Assembly: GCA_947247005.1 (NCBI GenBank)
Contig: OX365944.1
Location: 58,572,096 to 58,636,095, forward strand
DNA: 64,000 nt
Direction of reading: 5' to 3'
Source of the DNA: Spisula solida
Lineage: Eukaryota > Mollusca > Bivalvia > Venerida > Mactridae
This document shows, in pieces, positions 1 to 10,744 of this stretch; within the stretch, counting starts at the first letter, position 1, and every line of letters starts with the position of its first letter. The position numbers and the translations under genes were made by a program. Under the pieces are notes generated by a model that saw nothing but the letters and a program-made list of their open reading frames with translations, did no database searches and was not told where the DNA came from.

Positions 1-872
1 TTTGGGTCCTATACATGGAATTTTTCTTAGGACTTTTTTTCACTGTTTACATTATATAAAAATGAATGTTGCAATTAGTGTAAAGTTAAAAGTTATAATG
101 ACTCGCCTACAGTTCACCAAGGATATAAGACACGACGCACTGGATAAAAAAACACACACAAGAGATTAGACTATATATGGGGGGTGTCCGTAACGATATT
201 GAGTTAGTTAGTACCAGTGGAAATCTTCATATTCATTTATACGTAATACGTTGATATTTAAGAGAATAAGCAATATATCAGATTTACATATACATGTTTT
301 CTACCCACAGAGAGAAGACCCAAAGCTTTTTATATGTTTCATGTTTTACATTCTTTTATTACCTGTCACTGTGGCATTTTTGTTAAAGGGCATTACATTG
401 TGGGAAACTTTTATTAACCCTGTCCTGTTCTATAAGGTTGTATATTGGGTAGGTAAGTGTGAGGTTTGGCGCACTGTAAAACGTTTAAGCCCCTAGTGAC
501 ATTTGTTGCTGTCCGTACCAAGGCGGAAGCCCTTTAGTCAACCTTCCTCTATGTATGTATTGTCCACTGTATAAATAGAAAATAATACAAACATATGTTT
601 TGTAAAACTTGTTTCATTTTGGATGAGCCATTATGCAATTTCGTTGTCCAGCAACAGGGCTGCTTCGTATCTTTCAAAATTGCATGTGCACTGTATATAT
701 GTTGTGGATTGTCATTGTGGTGTGTGTTGTACGGTTGTTATTTTCTTGTCGTCCGGCTCTTGTTCTGTTTTAGTTTAACTAACTGAAGCGGAAGACTTTC
801 GGGATGGGATGCCCTGTTTTGATTTGTTTTTGTGCTATTTTTTATGTTGGGCATGGTATGCGCCTTTTCGAG
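1..872. other. No gene recognised
   Basis: The stretch is AT-rich. Short open frames at 251-496 and 595-786 are low-complexity, hydrophobic and match nothing I know. I see no convincing exon, repeat boundary or RNA gene. If the exon proposed at 873-1190 is real, its downstream exons would have to lie here or off the left edge. Confidence 0.4.
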
Positions 873-1190
873 TTACCTTGTACATTGTCTGTGCCTATTT
901 GTTTCCATGTGCCATTTCGTGTCTCGTAGTTTTTGTTGGGTATTGCTAATGCCACTACGTCTTGCAGCGGCGATAGGTCTAGTATCGGATATGATCGAAA
1001 TTTCCGGCGACGCACCACTCCTTGCCGTTTTCGAGATAGTATCACAAGTCCCAGATAATGAACGATGTCGCTTGCGCTCGCTCTGTCTCGGTGTTGCTAC
1101 ATTGGAGATACATTTGGAAGACATAATCGAATCAACATACTCTGCCGCTTCGTTGTTAGCAGAAATATCACTCGCCAATGTAGTAACCAT
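873..1190 (-). CDS. Possible first coding exon, unknown protein
   Basis: An ATG at 1190 in good context (AAAATGG) opens a 105-codon frame, rich in Ser, Arg and Ala, that ends at 873. Just before the stop, the minus strand reads ACAAG|GTAACT, a good splice donor, so the frame could be a first coding exon that continues leftwards. Base composition is richer in G+C than the flanks. No domain, signal peptide or membrane segment is recognisable. A plus-strand frame at 832-1224 overlaps it. The acceptor exon was not found, and a retroelement fragment is an equally good explanation. Confidence 0.25.
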   Translation of the reverse strand: MVTTLASDISANNEAAEYVDSIMSSKCISNVATPRQSERKRHRSLSGTCDTISKTARSGASPEISIISDTRPIAAARRSGISNTQQKLRDTKWHMETNRHRQCTR

Positions 1191-1799
1191 TTTTGTACAG
1201 CCTACAGGTGATCTATGTGGATAGAGCTCTGAACGATAATAGATTTTTATGTTGTTATAGCAACCTAAAATAAATACATGTAAAATTGTAAATAACTACA
1301 ATTGATGCACATCCCTTCTTTCAATAAAACCTTTAATAATACACCTCATGGAATAAACACATAGACGAGTATAGTGGCCAACATCCGACGTTTCACTAAA
1401 ATCCATGCGTACGTATGTCTACCTTTACCCCTGTTGTACATCTTTCGATACAGACCAATGCGTTAGATGTGGTTATGCCGTCTTGTTGAAAGCACATCCA
1501 TGACGATTAACATCAAACTCACCACTGCAGTTATTGCCCTTGTGTCCAGAAGTAAAGACTGTAGTCATCATCGAAAATCGTGTGTGTGGGACTGGTGTTT
1601 AACATGGTAACAATTCATAAATTTTGTAAATAATAAATGAGCAATAGCAATAAATTATTGATACATGTTGAACAATACTAAAATTCTCTACCACTACGCA
1701 TGCGCAATGTATAATGATAACTACGTTAACTCGTCACCGATGTTATGTTGATGAAATCAAATGGTATTGTCAGACTTGACAATCAAAATGTCTGGAGTG
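1191..1799. other. No feature recognised
   Basis: AT-rich, unannotated DNA. No exon, RNA gene or repeat with definable ends was seen. Confidence 0.4.
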
Positions 1800-2398
1800 A
1801 TTTTCACGAATAATAATAGTAATAATATGTTTATTTTTCCTCCATAGATGAAGATTACAACAAACATAGGCAACATTTATCAAGCATAATTATGTACAAA
1901 CAATAAATATACAAATTATCATAACTGATTGGCTGTTAGACCAAAAACATTTATACATATAGAACCACAGCAGGTTCAATCAAGAACTAGTATGCACGAA
2001 ATTGAAGTAGCCTAACACGAAATCGAAATTGCTAGGCATATGTTATTCGTTATACAAATATTAGGTTCACAATGTATACCAGTGGAGTCAATGATTTAAA
2101 CCGAAATCGAAATGCTTAAAACTTTGTGCTGGTAAACATGCAAAACAAATTAGCCACTATATATAACCTACGTCAAAACATTATATATACGTATACACGA
2201 ATAGCTCAATAATTGACACACATGCACATAACATCTTAACATGTATATAATCTCTTATCACAGACATATTTAAGCAGATAGTTTGCATAAATTAGCACGG
2301 AACATGGCAGATAATAACTTAATGATAGTGAAGTCTTTGGAAAAAAGCTTCGGTAACAGCCAGTGATATGATTTGATCAAGTTGATGATCCCTGGTTG

Positions 2399-2700
2399 TC
2401 AACGTGAATCAATGTATCTATTAACACCAATTCTAGGTATCGGCGAACAAAGTATAACATTCCTCAATTTGAAAAGTTTACTACAAAAGTTCATCACATG
2501 ATCAATCAGGTCTACACACATGAGTGAACATAATCTGCAAATTTGTACATAGCGCCTAGAGAATAGTTTACCTATCAATGAAACCATGACGTAACTCTAT
2601 AGCAGACCATAATATACATGGGCGATTCAGTTGAGGGAGATATCTTTTAGCATTATGTCTAAGATCCAGTAGCCTGAGAAAACGTTCAAACTTCAGAGCC
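2399..2700 (-). pseudogene. LINE ORF2 C-terminal zinc-knuckle-like fragment
   Basis: The frame 2587-2399 has CRLCSLMCVDLIDHVMNFCS followed by an arginine. This CxxC...DxxxH....C arrangement is common at the end of LINE ORF2 proteins. The upstream segment (about 2700-2590) reads in another frame as a helix-rich stretch, FERFLRLLDLRHNAKRYLPQ, joined by a frameshift. It continues the fragment at 3913-4438 across the insertion at 2707-3891. Confidence 0.5.
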
Positions 2701-2706
2701 ATTTTT

Positions 2707-3891
2707 GTGTCGCCTGAAAAGGTGACATATAGGGATTACCTTTGTCGGTGGCGGCGGCGTCCGAATTTGCTTGTCTGGAGCATAACTTTTGTCACCTTAC
2801 GTTCAAATGACTCAAGATTTAATATACACGTTTCTTACAATAAGCCGAAGTGCAGTGCGCAAGAACCATTACTCTATCTTGCATCGTTTTTGAATTATTT
2901 CCCTTTGATTTTATTAGAGCATTTCTTGATCGCAGCATAACTTGACATGACAAACAACGAGACACGCCAGTCGAAGGTTGGACGATGACTTTTAATATAC
3001 TTTACAAAATGGCAATACTGTATCAATATACAACAGTCTAATAAACATGAAATACAACATGAATACATGAATGAACAATAAAAATGAGAACTAACCTGCA
3101 AAGGCATAAAAATGTATGTCTATAAGGACATGACAAACAACGAGACACGCCAGTCGAAGGTTGGACGATGACTGTCGTGGGAGGGCATTCCGTGCTCAGT
3201 GGACTGAGACACAGCCAAAACGAGGCTATGTCCAGCGAAATGTAAGGAAGCGGTGAAATGCCATGCGGTTAGTAATGTTATGAAATCGATGAAAAATGGT
3301 ATGATAAAGACTGTATATAGATAAAGTACATACATAATTGATAGTATAAATAATAATAAATAAGGTCAATATGACCTCGTGACAGTATGGATGTTTCTGG
3401 CAATAAGTTAAAGCGCAGTGCGCAAGAACCATAACTCTTCCTTGCGTCGTTTTTTGAATCATTTCCCTTTGATTGATTTTATTATAGCATTTCTAGTCCA
3501 GAGCATAACTTTGTCACTATAAGGTTGAATGACTTGAAACTTGGTATGCATGTTTTTACAAAAAGTCCTAGTACCATGCACAAAAACCATAACTCTACCT
3601 GGTGGTATTTTTTAATTATTTCCCTTTGATTGATTTTATAAGCATTTCTGACTCCAAAATTGGTATGCATGTTTCTTGCTGTGACATGAAATGCAGTGCG
3701 CAAGAATCATAACTCTACCTTGTGTATTTTTTGAATGATTCCCCTTTGATTGATTTTATCAGGACATTATTTTGTCCAGAGTATAACTTTGTCCTTTTTA
3801 GTTCAAATGACTAGAGAACTCTTGTGAGTCGGATATGTAGCCCAATACTGGTTAGATAACCATGACACATGTGCATGTCGTCAGGCGACAC
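2707..3891. mobile_element. Repeat element with GTGTCGCCTGA terminal inverted repeats, inserted in LINE
   Basis: GTGTCGCCTGA at 2707-2717 is matched by its exact inverse, TCAGGCGACAC, at 3881-3891. Between them are three to four diverged copies of a unit of roughly 155 bp. Each carries the phrases 'GTGCGCAAGAACCATAACTC', 'TTTCCCTTTGATTGATTTTA' and 'AGCATAACTTTGTC' (near 2857, 3417, 3577, 3697). A 47-bp direct repeat is also present (2944-2990 and 3127-3173). There is no coding capacity. No target-site duplication could be fixed. Confidence 0.6.
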
Positions 3892-3912
3892 ATTCGACTC
3901 GCGGAGCTTTTA

Positions 3913-4438
3913 TTAACACCAATGTTGGTTGATGATATATTTCGATAGAACTACGGTCGGAAAAATCCCAGTGTCTATATATTCCAATATAACGCGACTT
4001 AAGTCGTATATATGTAGAAGTCGGTATATGTCCGGAATAAATCCTAACACCTGTTCGTCACAATTTGTAAATCTTATTAACCGTAGGTTTGGCGAGATAG
4101 TGGGTAGGTAATCTACATAATTGACCAAGAAATATTAGTTTCCTGTATTCAATAGCAGTTTCCATGGAATCCATGTTTAACATAGATAGCACAACATCCG
4201 TATTTGTATTTATGCTCAGTCCTTGCATGATGTTTAGACAGAATCTATGGACACGTTCGAGTTGGATGATTTCACTTTGAGAATAGTTACTCAGTAATTC
4301 ACAGCCATATAGTACCTTGGGTATAACAACAGAGGAGGAACGTGTTCGTGATGTTAATGGACTAAGTCCTTTTGGGTGTAAACCACTGTTAATGATACTT
4401 AAATAAACCGGTGGAGGAAATAAACATGCGAATATCAA
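3913..4438 (-). pseudogene. LINE reverse transcriptase, C-terminal fragment with frameshift
   Basis: The frame 4438-4058 contains VVIPKVLYGCELLSNYSQSE, then a histidine/arginine helix, then YRKLIFLGQLCRLP. This is the order typical of the thumb and connection region after the catalytic YxDD motif in LINE polymerases. The homology moves into a second frame near 4060-4128 and continues to 3913 with GFIPDIYRLLHIYDLSRVIL and the family's usual glycine-phenylalanine-proline stretch (TGIFPT). One frameshift is therefore needed, and the copy cannot be functional. The YxDD core and the endonuclease are absent. Confidence 0.7.
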
Positions 4439-4440
4439 CA

Positions 4441-5489
4441 GAAGCTTGCAGTCACCTTTTCTATTTTACTTTTTTATTCGCGATTATAAGATATTTACAT
4501 AATATTGATCATATATCATATGATAAACTGTTTTAAACTTTGCAGCCTTTGAAAGAAACGCACAAGAAACTCATGATAGTAGCTACTTTGTGATTAAGTT
4601 TCAATGCTATAATATATTGTTTGTTATCAAGCCGGGTTGAGCATTTTCGTATTTGGAAATACATAATTCATGACTCAAGATAAATACCTACATCTACATT
4701 TGCGCATGACACAACACAAATTTATAATCCGTGCCATAAACGACCGGGATTCCGAAACAGAAGGTCTAGAAATTCGTTAGCGAGTTGGTATAAAATCCAG
4801 CGTTGGAGGACTGTTTCCGTGACACACTAATCATTAATTTTAAATCAATTTTTAAAAAAGTTTCGCAATGAAGAATATCGGATTTTGGATGTACCTTGTG
4901 TTTTATTTTTCTAGTAAGTATTCTGTATATGGCTAAAAAAATGTAACAATTCAATTTAATTATTTTATTAAAGTCGCATTCACATTTCATATACATACAT
5001 CGTACATGTGACCAATCATTGTTGCTTTATTAGAGATAAATATAGTAGTTTTACATCTAAAACTCTACAAATCAACTGTGATAAAACCAAATAAATGCAG
5101 ACATTTATGACATATACGGGTCTTAAAACAATTCTGTACTCGTACAACAGCATATATCAGTTTTGTTGTCAAAATTATAAAACATTAAAATTCGCCATAT
5201 CAATAAACTATTCTTATAAGACAGCTATACATATTTACAGTAACAATAAAAATCTATCATTTATACAAGCATTGTAAGCGCTGCAATACCATAATATTGC
5301 ATAATGTATACGACACATAAAATCCTCTCAAACTTGTTTAAAAGGTAGTTTTATCTATACACCGGTAAATCTAGATCAATCACTATCGATTTGAATTATA
5401 GATCAGTATCTAAACAGGTGAATTTTTTTTAATTTATGTAGTACATAACAGCGGATCTTGAATTAGTGCTTATTGCTCAGCATTTTTTT
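4441..5489. other. No feature recognised
   Basis: AT-rich, with many stops on both strands. The short open frames at 4766-4996 and 5095-5277 have no recognisable content. Confidence 0.4.
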
Positions 5490-5500
5490 GTTATATTTAT

Positions 5501-6312
5501 TAGGGCCCCGCAAAAAATGCGGTGCCCTATTGTAATCACAAGCCGTCTGTCTGTCCGTCCGTCCGTCCGTCCACATTGTCCATGCTTTTTTCTAAATAAC
5601 TTGAAAACCATTATAGGAATTTCAAACTTTAAATATAAGCTCACAACAACAGTACGTTTTTTATGGCAAGATACATTACTCTCGCTACAATATTGGAAGA
5701 GTTATGGCCCTTTGTAAAATTCAAATTTTCCTCATTTTTCAGGAGTTTTCCAATAAGAACTGCAAAACCATTGAAGATATCAATTTCAAATTTTAAACAT
5801 AATCTAACAACAACAGAACGCTATTTTATGACAAGTTGCGTTACTCTAGCTACAATATTGAAGAATTATAGCCCTTTGTTAAATTCCAATTTTCCTCATT
5901 TTTCATCTTTTTTTCTTCATAACTTCAAAACCATAAGAGATATTCAAAAACTGAAACTTGCTATACTTATTGCTAGTGGTAATTTACATATCTGAAGCAG
6001 AGAGCAACAAGCCTAGCTTTGTTGAATTTTGACTTATGTCCCCTTTTCAGCTTCAAAAAGTCAAACTTTGGTCATAGTTCAAACACGGTTCAAGATATTC
6101 AAATGAAACTTGCTATACTTACTGGTATAGACTACGACTATAAGTACTTGTATGTGGAGCAAAAAACAATACACACCTTTGTAGCAAAGTGCGTCAACTG
6201 TAGCTTTAATTTTTTTTTACTGATATCAATACCATTCTTCATTACTTTTCTTTTCCCTCCCCCTCTTCTGGCATGATACCACGGGGCCCTGCTTACGACA
6301 GTGATAATTCTA
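5501..6312. mobile_element. GGGCCCC-ended interspersed repeat with possible 11-bp target duplication
   Basis: The element begins TAGGGCCCCGCAAAAAATGC, runs into a (GTCC)n stretch at 5546-5570, and then has three loosely repeated units containing 'ATAACTTCAAAACCAT' and 'TATGGCCCTTTGT'. It ends near 'ACGGGGCCCTGCTTACGAC'. The 11-mer GTTATATTTAT lies immediately before it (5490-5500) and again at 6313-6323, which would be a target-site duplication. There is no coding capacity. The layout of short ends around reiterated units resembles several other repeats in this window. Confidence 0.5.
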
Positions 6313-6323
6313 GTTATATTTAT

Positions 6324-6560
6324 ATTGCGTTAGTACGAAAGCGCAGAAGCGTCTTTATATGGAAGACTGGTTATTTTTAGTTGTGACTTATGAGTTTGAG
6401 TAAGGATTTGTAACATTCTATAAGTAATTCTACGCGCATTTCCAAAGACAACACGAATGATGTCGGACACTGTCTGAATCGTAAATAACTGTTAACATTT
6501 TAGTGAGTCGGGTAAGAAGACCATTAATTTGTATGATTAAAACCGTCGTTGTTGAACGCG
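6324..6560. other. Unannotated spacer
   Basis: Short unique-looking DNA between two mobile elements. No feature seen. Confidence 0.4.
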
Positions 6561-6565
6561 TCAAG

Positions 6566-7031
6566 CAGTGTAGCAATACCACGTGACAAAATACTACAGT
6601 CCAAAGAAGAATTTTGTAAACAAAACCTCCACTTGAAGAAGAAAAATAGGCGTAAGTATTTTATTTCTTCACCAATTTCTATGAAATATAGAGCACGCTA
6701 AGGGAAAAAATATAAGGTTTCCGCGATATATTGTATATCTCTCCGTAGTTTGGCCGTTTTTTCGATTACCCTGTGAAACCTTGGAAAAATTGTGTGTGAG
6801 AGCGGACTACAGTCTCAAGCATTTTCGTTTCCCTCGTAATATCTACTCCATACGTAATTGAAGAGTCATATTTACACCTTCCGGGAACACCAGAGGCTAT
6901 TTCGCAACCAACAAATACAGAATGTAACAATGCATGACATTAATATGACATTTTCCTTTAATTTGCAATTATGACTACAGTCCCAAGAACAAAAATTTAG
7001 ACTACAGTTCAAAGCTGTTTTAATAATTTAC
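6566..7031 (+). repeat. Left terminal inverted repeat
   Basis: Outer end CAGTGTAGCAATACC, with a CACGTG E-box at 6580-6585. Four copies of a GACTACAGTYYMAAG-like motif occur (6593, where the first base is A, then 6805, 6973 and 7000). Pairs with 10279-10739. Confidence 0.8.
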
Positions 7032-7569
7032 CATAAAACCAAGCAACATGTCATCCATTGAGTGTGGACACTTTCGTTTACCATAAAAAACCATTTGTTA
7101 TGAACATGCATTTAACTTTGGTTGATTCAACATGGCCTCCACATGTTTAATCGGTATCATTTGGGCTCAGTCGATCAAGGCAACATTTACAGATAAAAAC
7201 ATTCCTAGATGGTAATAATAGGGTTTATTATCTTCAATCACTCCTATTGCGTTATGGTATTGTGAAGAGCAATAGAATATGTCGTAATAATTGTGCGCTA
7301 AATAAATGACATATACTGTAAAATCATCAAAGGGATTTAATTTTCGTAATTTTCGCTGTTGAACTCGACCACAAAATCTAGTCTCCACGATTAATCGACC
7401 TCTCAAATTCAGACATGATTTTACCTTCTTGTGTTCTGTAATTCACGAATTTACGACTCCATGAGCATGCATTTTTATCAAAATCCACGAAATATAATAT
7501 CCGAACATACGGGATTTTTTCATTATTTATTTTTGGGTCTACCACAAGTATACTGACGTCAAGAAAAAA

Positions 7570-7935
7570 CCGCGCAAATATCGCGCAATTCTCTTGCCTC
7601 GCGTTTCTATTTGGTCCGCGAGACACGAGAATTAAAGCGAGACACGAGAATTGAAGGCGAGGCACGAGAATGCTATCGGGCAAATATCGCGCAATTCTCG
7701 TGTCTCGCCCCGATACACGACAATGCTATCGCGCAATTCTCGTGTCTCGCCGCGAGACACGGCAGTACTATCGCGTCGATATAGCAATTCTCGCGTCGAC
7801 AGCATTGTCGTGTATCGCGTCGAGACACGAGAATTGCGCGATAGCATTGTCGTGTATCGCGTCGAGACCATGGTCTCGTTTTAAATATCGCGTCTTATTC
7901 TCGTTTCTTATCTCGCGCAATTCTCGTGTATCGCC
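7570..7935. repeat. Cluster of short direct and inverted repeats (ATCGCGCAATTCTCGTGTCTCGC type)
   Basis: The sequence is made of shuffled copies, in both orientations, of a unit of about 25-35 bp around 'GCGCAATTCTCGTGT' and 'GAGACACGAGAAT', joined by 'GACAATGCTATCGCG'. It is CpG-rich compared with its flanks. The open frames it produces on both strands repeat a motif like RNSRVSPRYTT and are by-products of the repeat. Confidence 0.7.
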
Positions 7936-10278
7936 CTCCAAGGCTATTGAAAATGGCACTTACAGGATTCAGTAGGATACGCATACCTGTGTGACATAGT
8001 ACACACTATACTTTCGTCTGTCACACGTCGGTTACTTGTAAATTGTTACACATACCTGGATGACGAAATACTCAAAAGTGGTAGTCACGTACACGTTACA
8101 TGTTAAATTTCGCAACCTCTCTAATGTCACCCGCGTGTCCGCTTGACAACGGCACATCTGATTTCTTCTCATGTGAAAAGTAATTGTGGTCTGGCTGTGA
8201 TGTTTTATTTTTCATGGAATACATTCCTATGGAACAAACGTGGGACGTCCTTTGATAGTCGTTTACGTCATTCTTAACGTCAGCTACGAAACGTTTAAAG
8301 CCATTACATCTACTCTTAACATTAGGCGTATACACACTATCTCAAGGTACGTGCTGTTTAACTTGTGTTGATCAATTTATTAGGCGAAGATTGCCAGCAG
8401 TGTTGCAGGACATGGAGGGCATACGCGCTACTGACATTTTGGATAGGGTAATGTTTTTGTATAGTACTTTTAAACATATCAATGGCGATAATTTCATATG
8501 AGAATTTGCAGACATGTTTGCACATCTCTAAATTTTAGTCTTAGAGAAGAAATTATATTTTTACTATCCTAACGTATCGAATATCCGAACATATAGGTAG
8601 GTGTAGCGTTTCTTTTTGACGTCAGTATATATTAATGAACTGTATCTAATGTTCCAAATGTCCCATGCACTATAAGTGGCATAGTTTCCAGACACTTAAG
8701 CATATATGGAATAGTTTAACAAAATTCTGAATATGCATGTAACATTTTTAAATGAAACATTTCCTTTCTACTGACAGCAATGTCCATCCTAGTACTTATG
8801 TCGTGGCGCGGGCGACTAATTTAGCTATATTTTTAAACATATTAACCATTAAGCACAAAACATAAACATCTAACCAACGTCGTACATGCAACTAATGAAT
8901 ACTAGTAACATAAGATAAAAAGATAATTAAGAATGTCATTATATTCGGGGAAGTCATAAGACAATTTGTGAAATCGGGAGGAATCGGGAGAACTTCAGCT
9001 GAGTTTCCGATTTTATTTGTCACTCCAACTGTCTCGGGGTTGTACTGCCGACTGAACGCATACGATTCCCCGGGTAAGTTTTTGGAATTCTTTATACATT
9101 TAGTGTCATCAGGAATATACGCCCGTGATTATTAATATCGACTTGCGAATGACTCGACAGTTTACTTTAGTGCAGAGTGTAAAATGAACCCGAGAACATT
9201 GTGTGCGTTTAGAAATTGAAGTATACGCAGTTTCGAGAGATCTCAGTCGTACCTATTGAAGACCGTTTAACCATATAATATAATGCCGATGTGAGTTTTA
9301 ATTTACAAGACGTGATTTCAAGTTTAAAATCTCAACGCAGGTTTAACGTGACACTGCGTAATTTTTACTTACATGTAGTTATGTGTAGATTCACGCCGTT
9401 TCTGTCTGTAAGTTATAAGCGGCGGCCGATTTATCTGAGCTGTTTTGTTGGACTTTATCCCAACCGGCAACTTCTACTCATGTGGCGGATAATTGTTCGA
9501 TATTCATTAAAAGGTAGTCATCTGACCAGACGCGACCGAGCCACATGTGTAAAATGTCCGACTTTTACATACATTTTGTATTTTCAATAAAAAGATGAAA
9601 TGCATTGTTACGGATAGCAACTGCCTTACAGTATAGTTATTTCGTTTTTCTCGTGCAAACCTACTGAAAACCAATCAACGACCTTCCTTACTTACTCAAC
9701 TGTGTCACTTCACGGTTTAAACGTGCATAAGTCACCTTACCCGTGTCGACATGACATACCACGTGGTATGTTGCGTAATTTTAGGTTAAGAAAACAAAGA
9801 CAAAATTGTCAACACGAAGTAAAAAACAACTGTAAGTATTTTATGTTTTGACCGATTTTACCGTGAGTCGAATTTCCAGGATGGTCCGTTAAAATCAGTC
9901 AAACAATAAAATGACTTTGGTTGTTTTTAACTTTGAGTTGCCAGATTATTTGCTTGCATTCTCAGCCAGAAATTAAGTCACATACCTCGAGGTATGTCCA
10001 CACTGTTTAAGTTACATTCAATAATTCACAGTGAATGTCAATGGCACCGTCAAATATTTAATTTAGATCAAACAGCAAATACACGTATGGAAATTACTCA
10101 TAATTACCCCACGCAAGATTAATATCAATTACTACTACTGTTACACATGTGCGTGCTTGTGTTCTTAAATTTGGTATAATCTGTTTTACAAATAAAACCT
10201 GACCAAATAAAGAATATTGTATTGAGTGTAATGTTAACAAAAATTGCATCAGGAGCGACATGTTCCTATGTATATAGG
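7936..10278. other. Transposon interior without recognisable gene
   Basis: No transposase motifs were found on either strand. The frame at 9291-9590 begins with GTG, has no ATG near its start and is followed at once by AATAAA (9588). It may be an exon end or chance. Two 18-bp perfect palindromes of the form ACATACC-NNNN-GGTATGT sit at 9754-9771 (central ACGT) and 9980-9997 (central TCGA). Confidence 0.45.
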
Positions 10279-10739
10279 GTAAATTATGACAACAGCTTTG
10301 AACTGTAGTCTACATTTTTGTTCTTGGGACTGTAGTCATAATTGCAAATTGAAGGAAAATGTCATATTAATGCATTGTTACATTCTGTATTTGTTGGTTG
10401 TGAAATAGCCTCTGGTGTTCCCGGAAGGTGTAAATATGACTCTTCAATCACGTATGGAGTAGATATTACGAGGGAAACGAAAATGCTTGAGACTGTAGTC
10501 CGCTCTCACACACAATTTTTCCAAGGTTTCACAGGGTAATCGAAAAAACGGCCAAACTACGGAGAGATATACAATATATCGCGGAAACCTTATATTTTTT
10601 CCCTTAGCGTGCTCTATATTTCATAGAAATTGGTGAAGAAATAAAATACTTACGCCTATTTTTCTTCTCAAAGTGGAGGTTTTGTTTACAAAATTCTTCT
10701 TTGGACTGTAGTATTTTGTCACGTGGTATTGCTACACTG
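10279..10739 (-). repeat. Right terminal inverted repeat
   Basis: Inverse copy of 6566-7031, carrying the same four motif copies and the CACGTG site near its outer end. It lacks a 4-bp insertion present in the left arm next to 'ACAATGCAT'. Confidence 0.8.
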
Positions 10740-10744
10740 TCAAG

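Larger units (their letters stand above)
1800..4440 (-). mobile_element. 5'-truncated, decayed non-LTR retrotransposon (LINE), interrupted
   Basis: Read on the minus strand, 4438 to 3913 encodes the C-terminal part of a non-LTR reverse transcriptase, and 2700 to 2399 encodes the extreme C-terminus with a Cys/His cluster. The two parts are separated by an inserted repeat element (2707-3891). Nothing like the catalytic reverse-transcriptase core is seen above 4440, so the copy appears 5'-truncated. The 3' tail is not sharply defined; a run of AAT/ATT triplets near 1808-1830 may mark it. Frameshifts show the copy is dead. The clade is not certain. Confidence 0.6.
6561..10744. mobile_element. Non-autonomous DNA transposon with ~465-bp terminal inverted repeats
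   Basis: The left arm 6566-7031 and right arm 10279-10739 are inverted copies. Over the segment I aligned by hand they are nearly identical, with a 4-bp indel and a few substitutions in total. Both outer ends read CAGTGTAGCAATACC going inwards, and TCAAG flanks the unit on each side (6561-6565, 10740-10744), a 5-bp target duplication. The 3.25-kb interior has no transposase-like frame. It holds a cluster of short inverted repeats (7570-7935) and two 18-bp palindromes (9754, 9980). The superfamily cannot be assigned from the ends alone. Arm similarity suggests a recent insertion. Confidence 0.75.

Noticed and set aside
7632..7975. Overlapping frames on both strands rich in RNSRVSPRYTT-like repeats
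   Set aside because: Repeat-derived; present equally on both strands.
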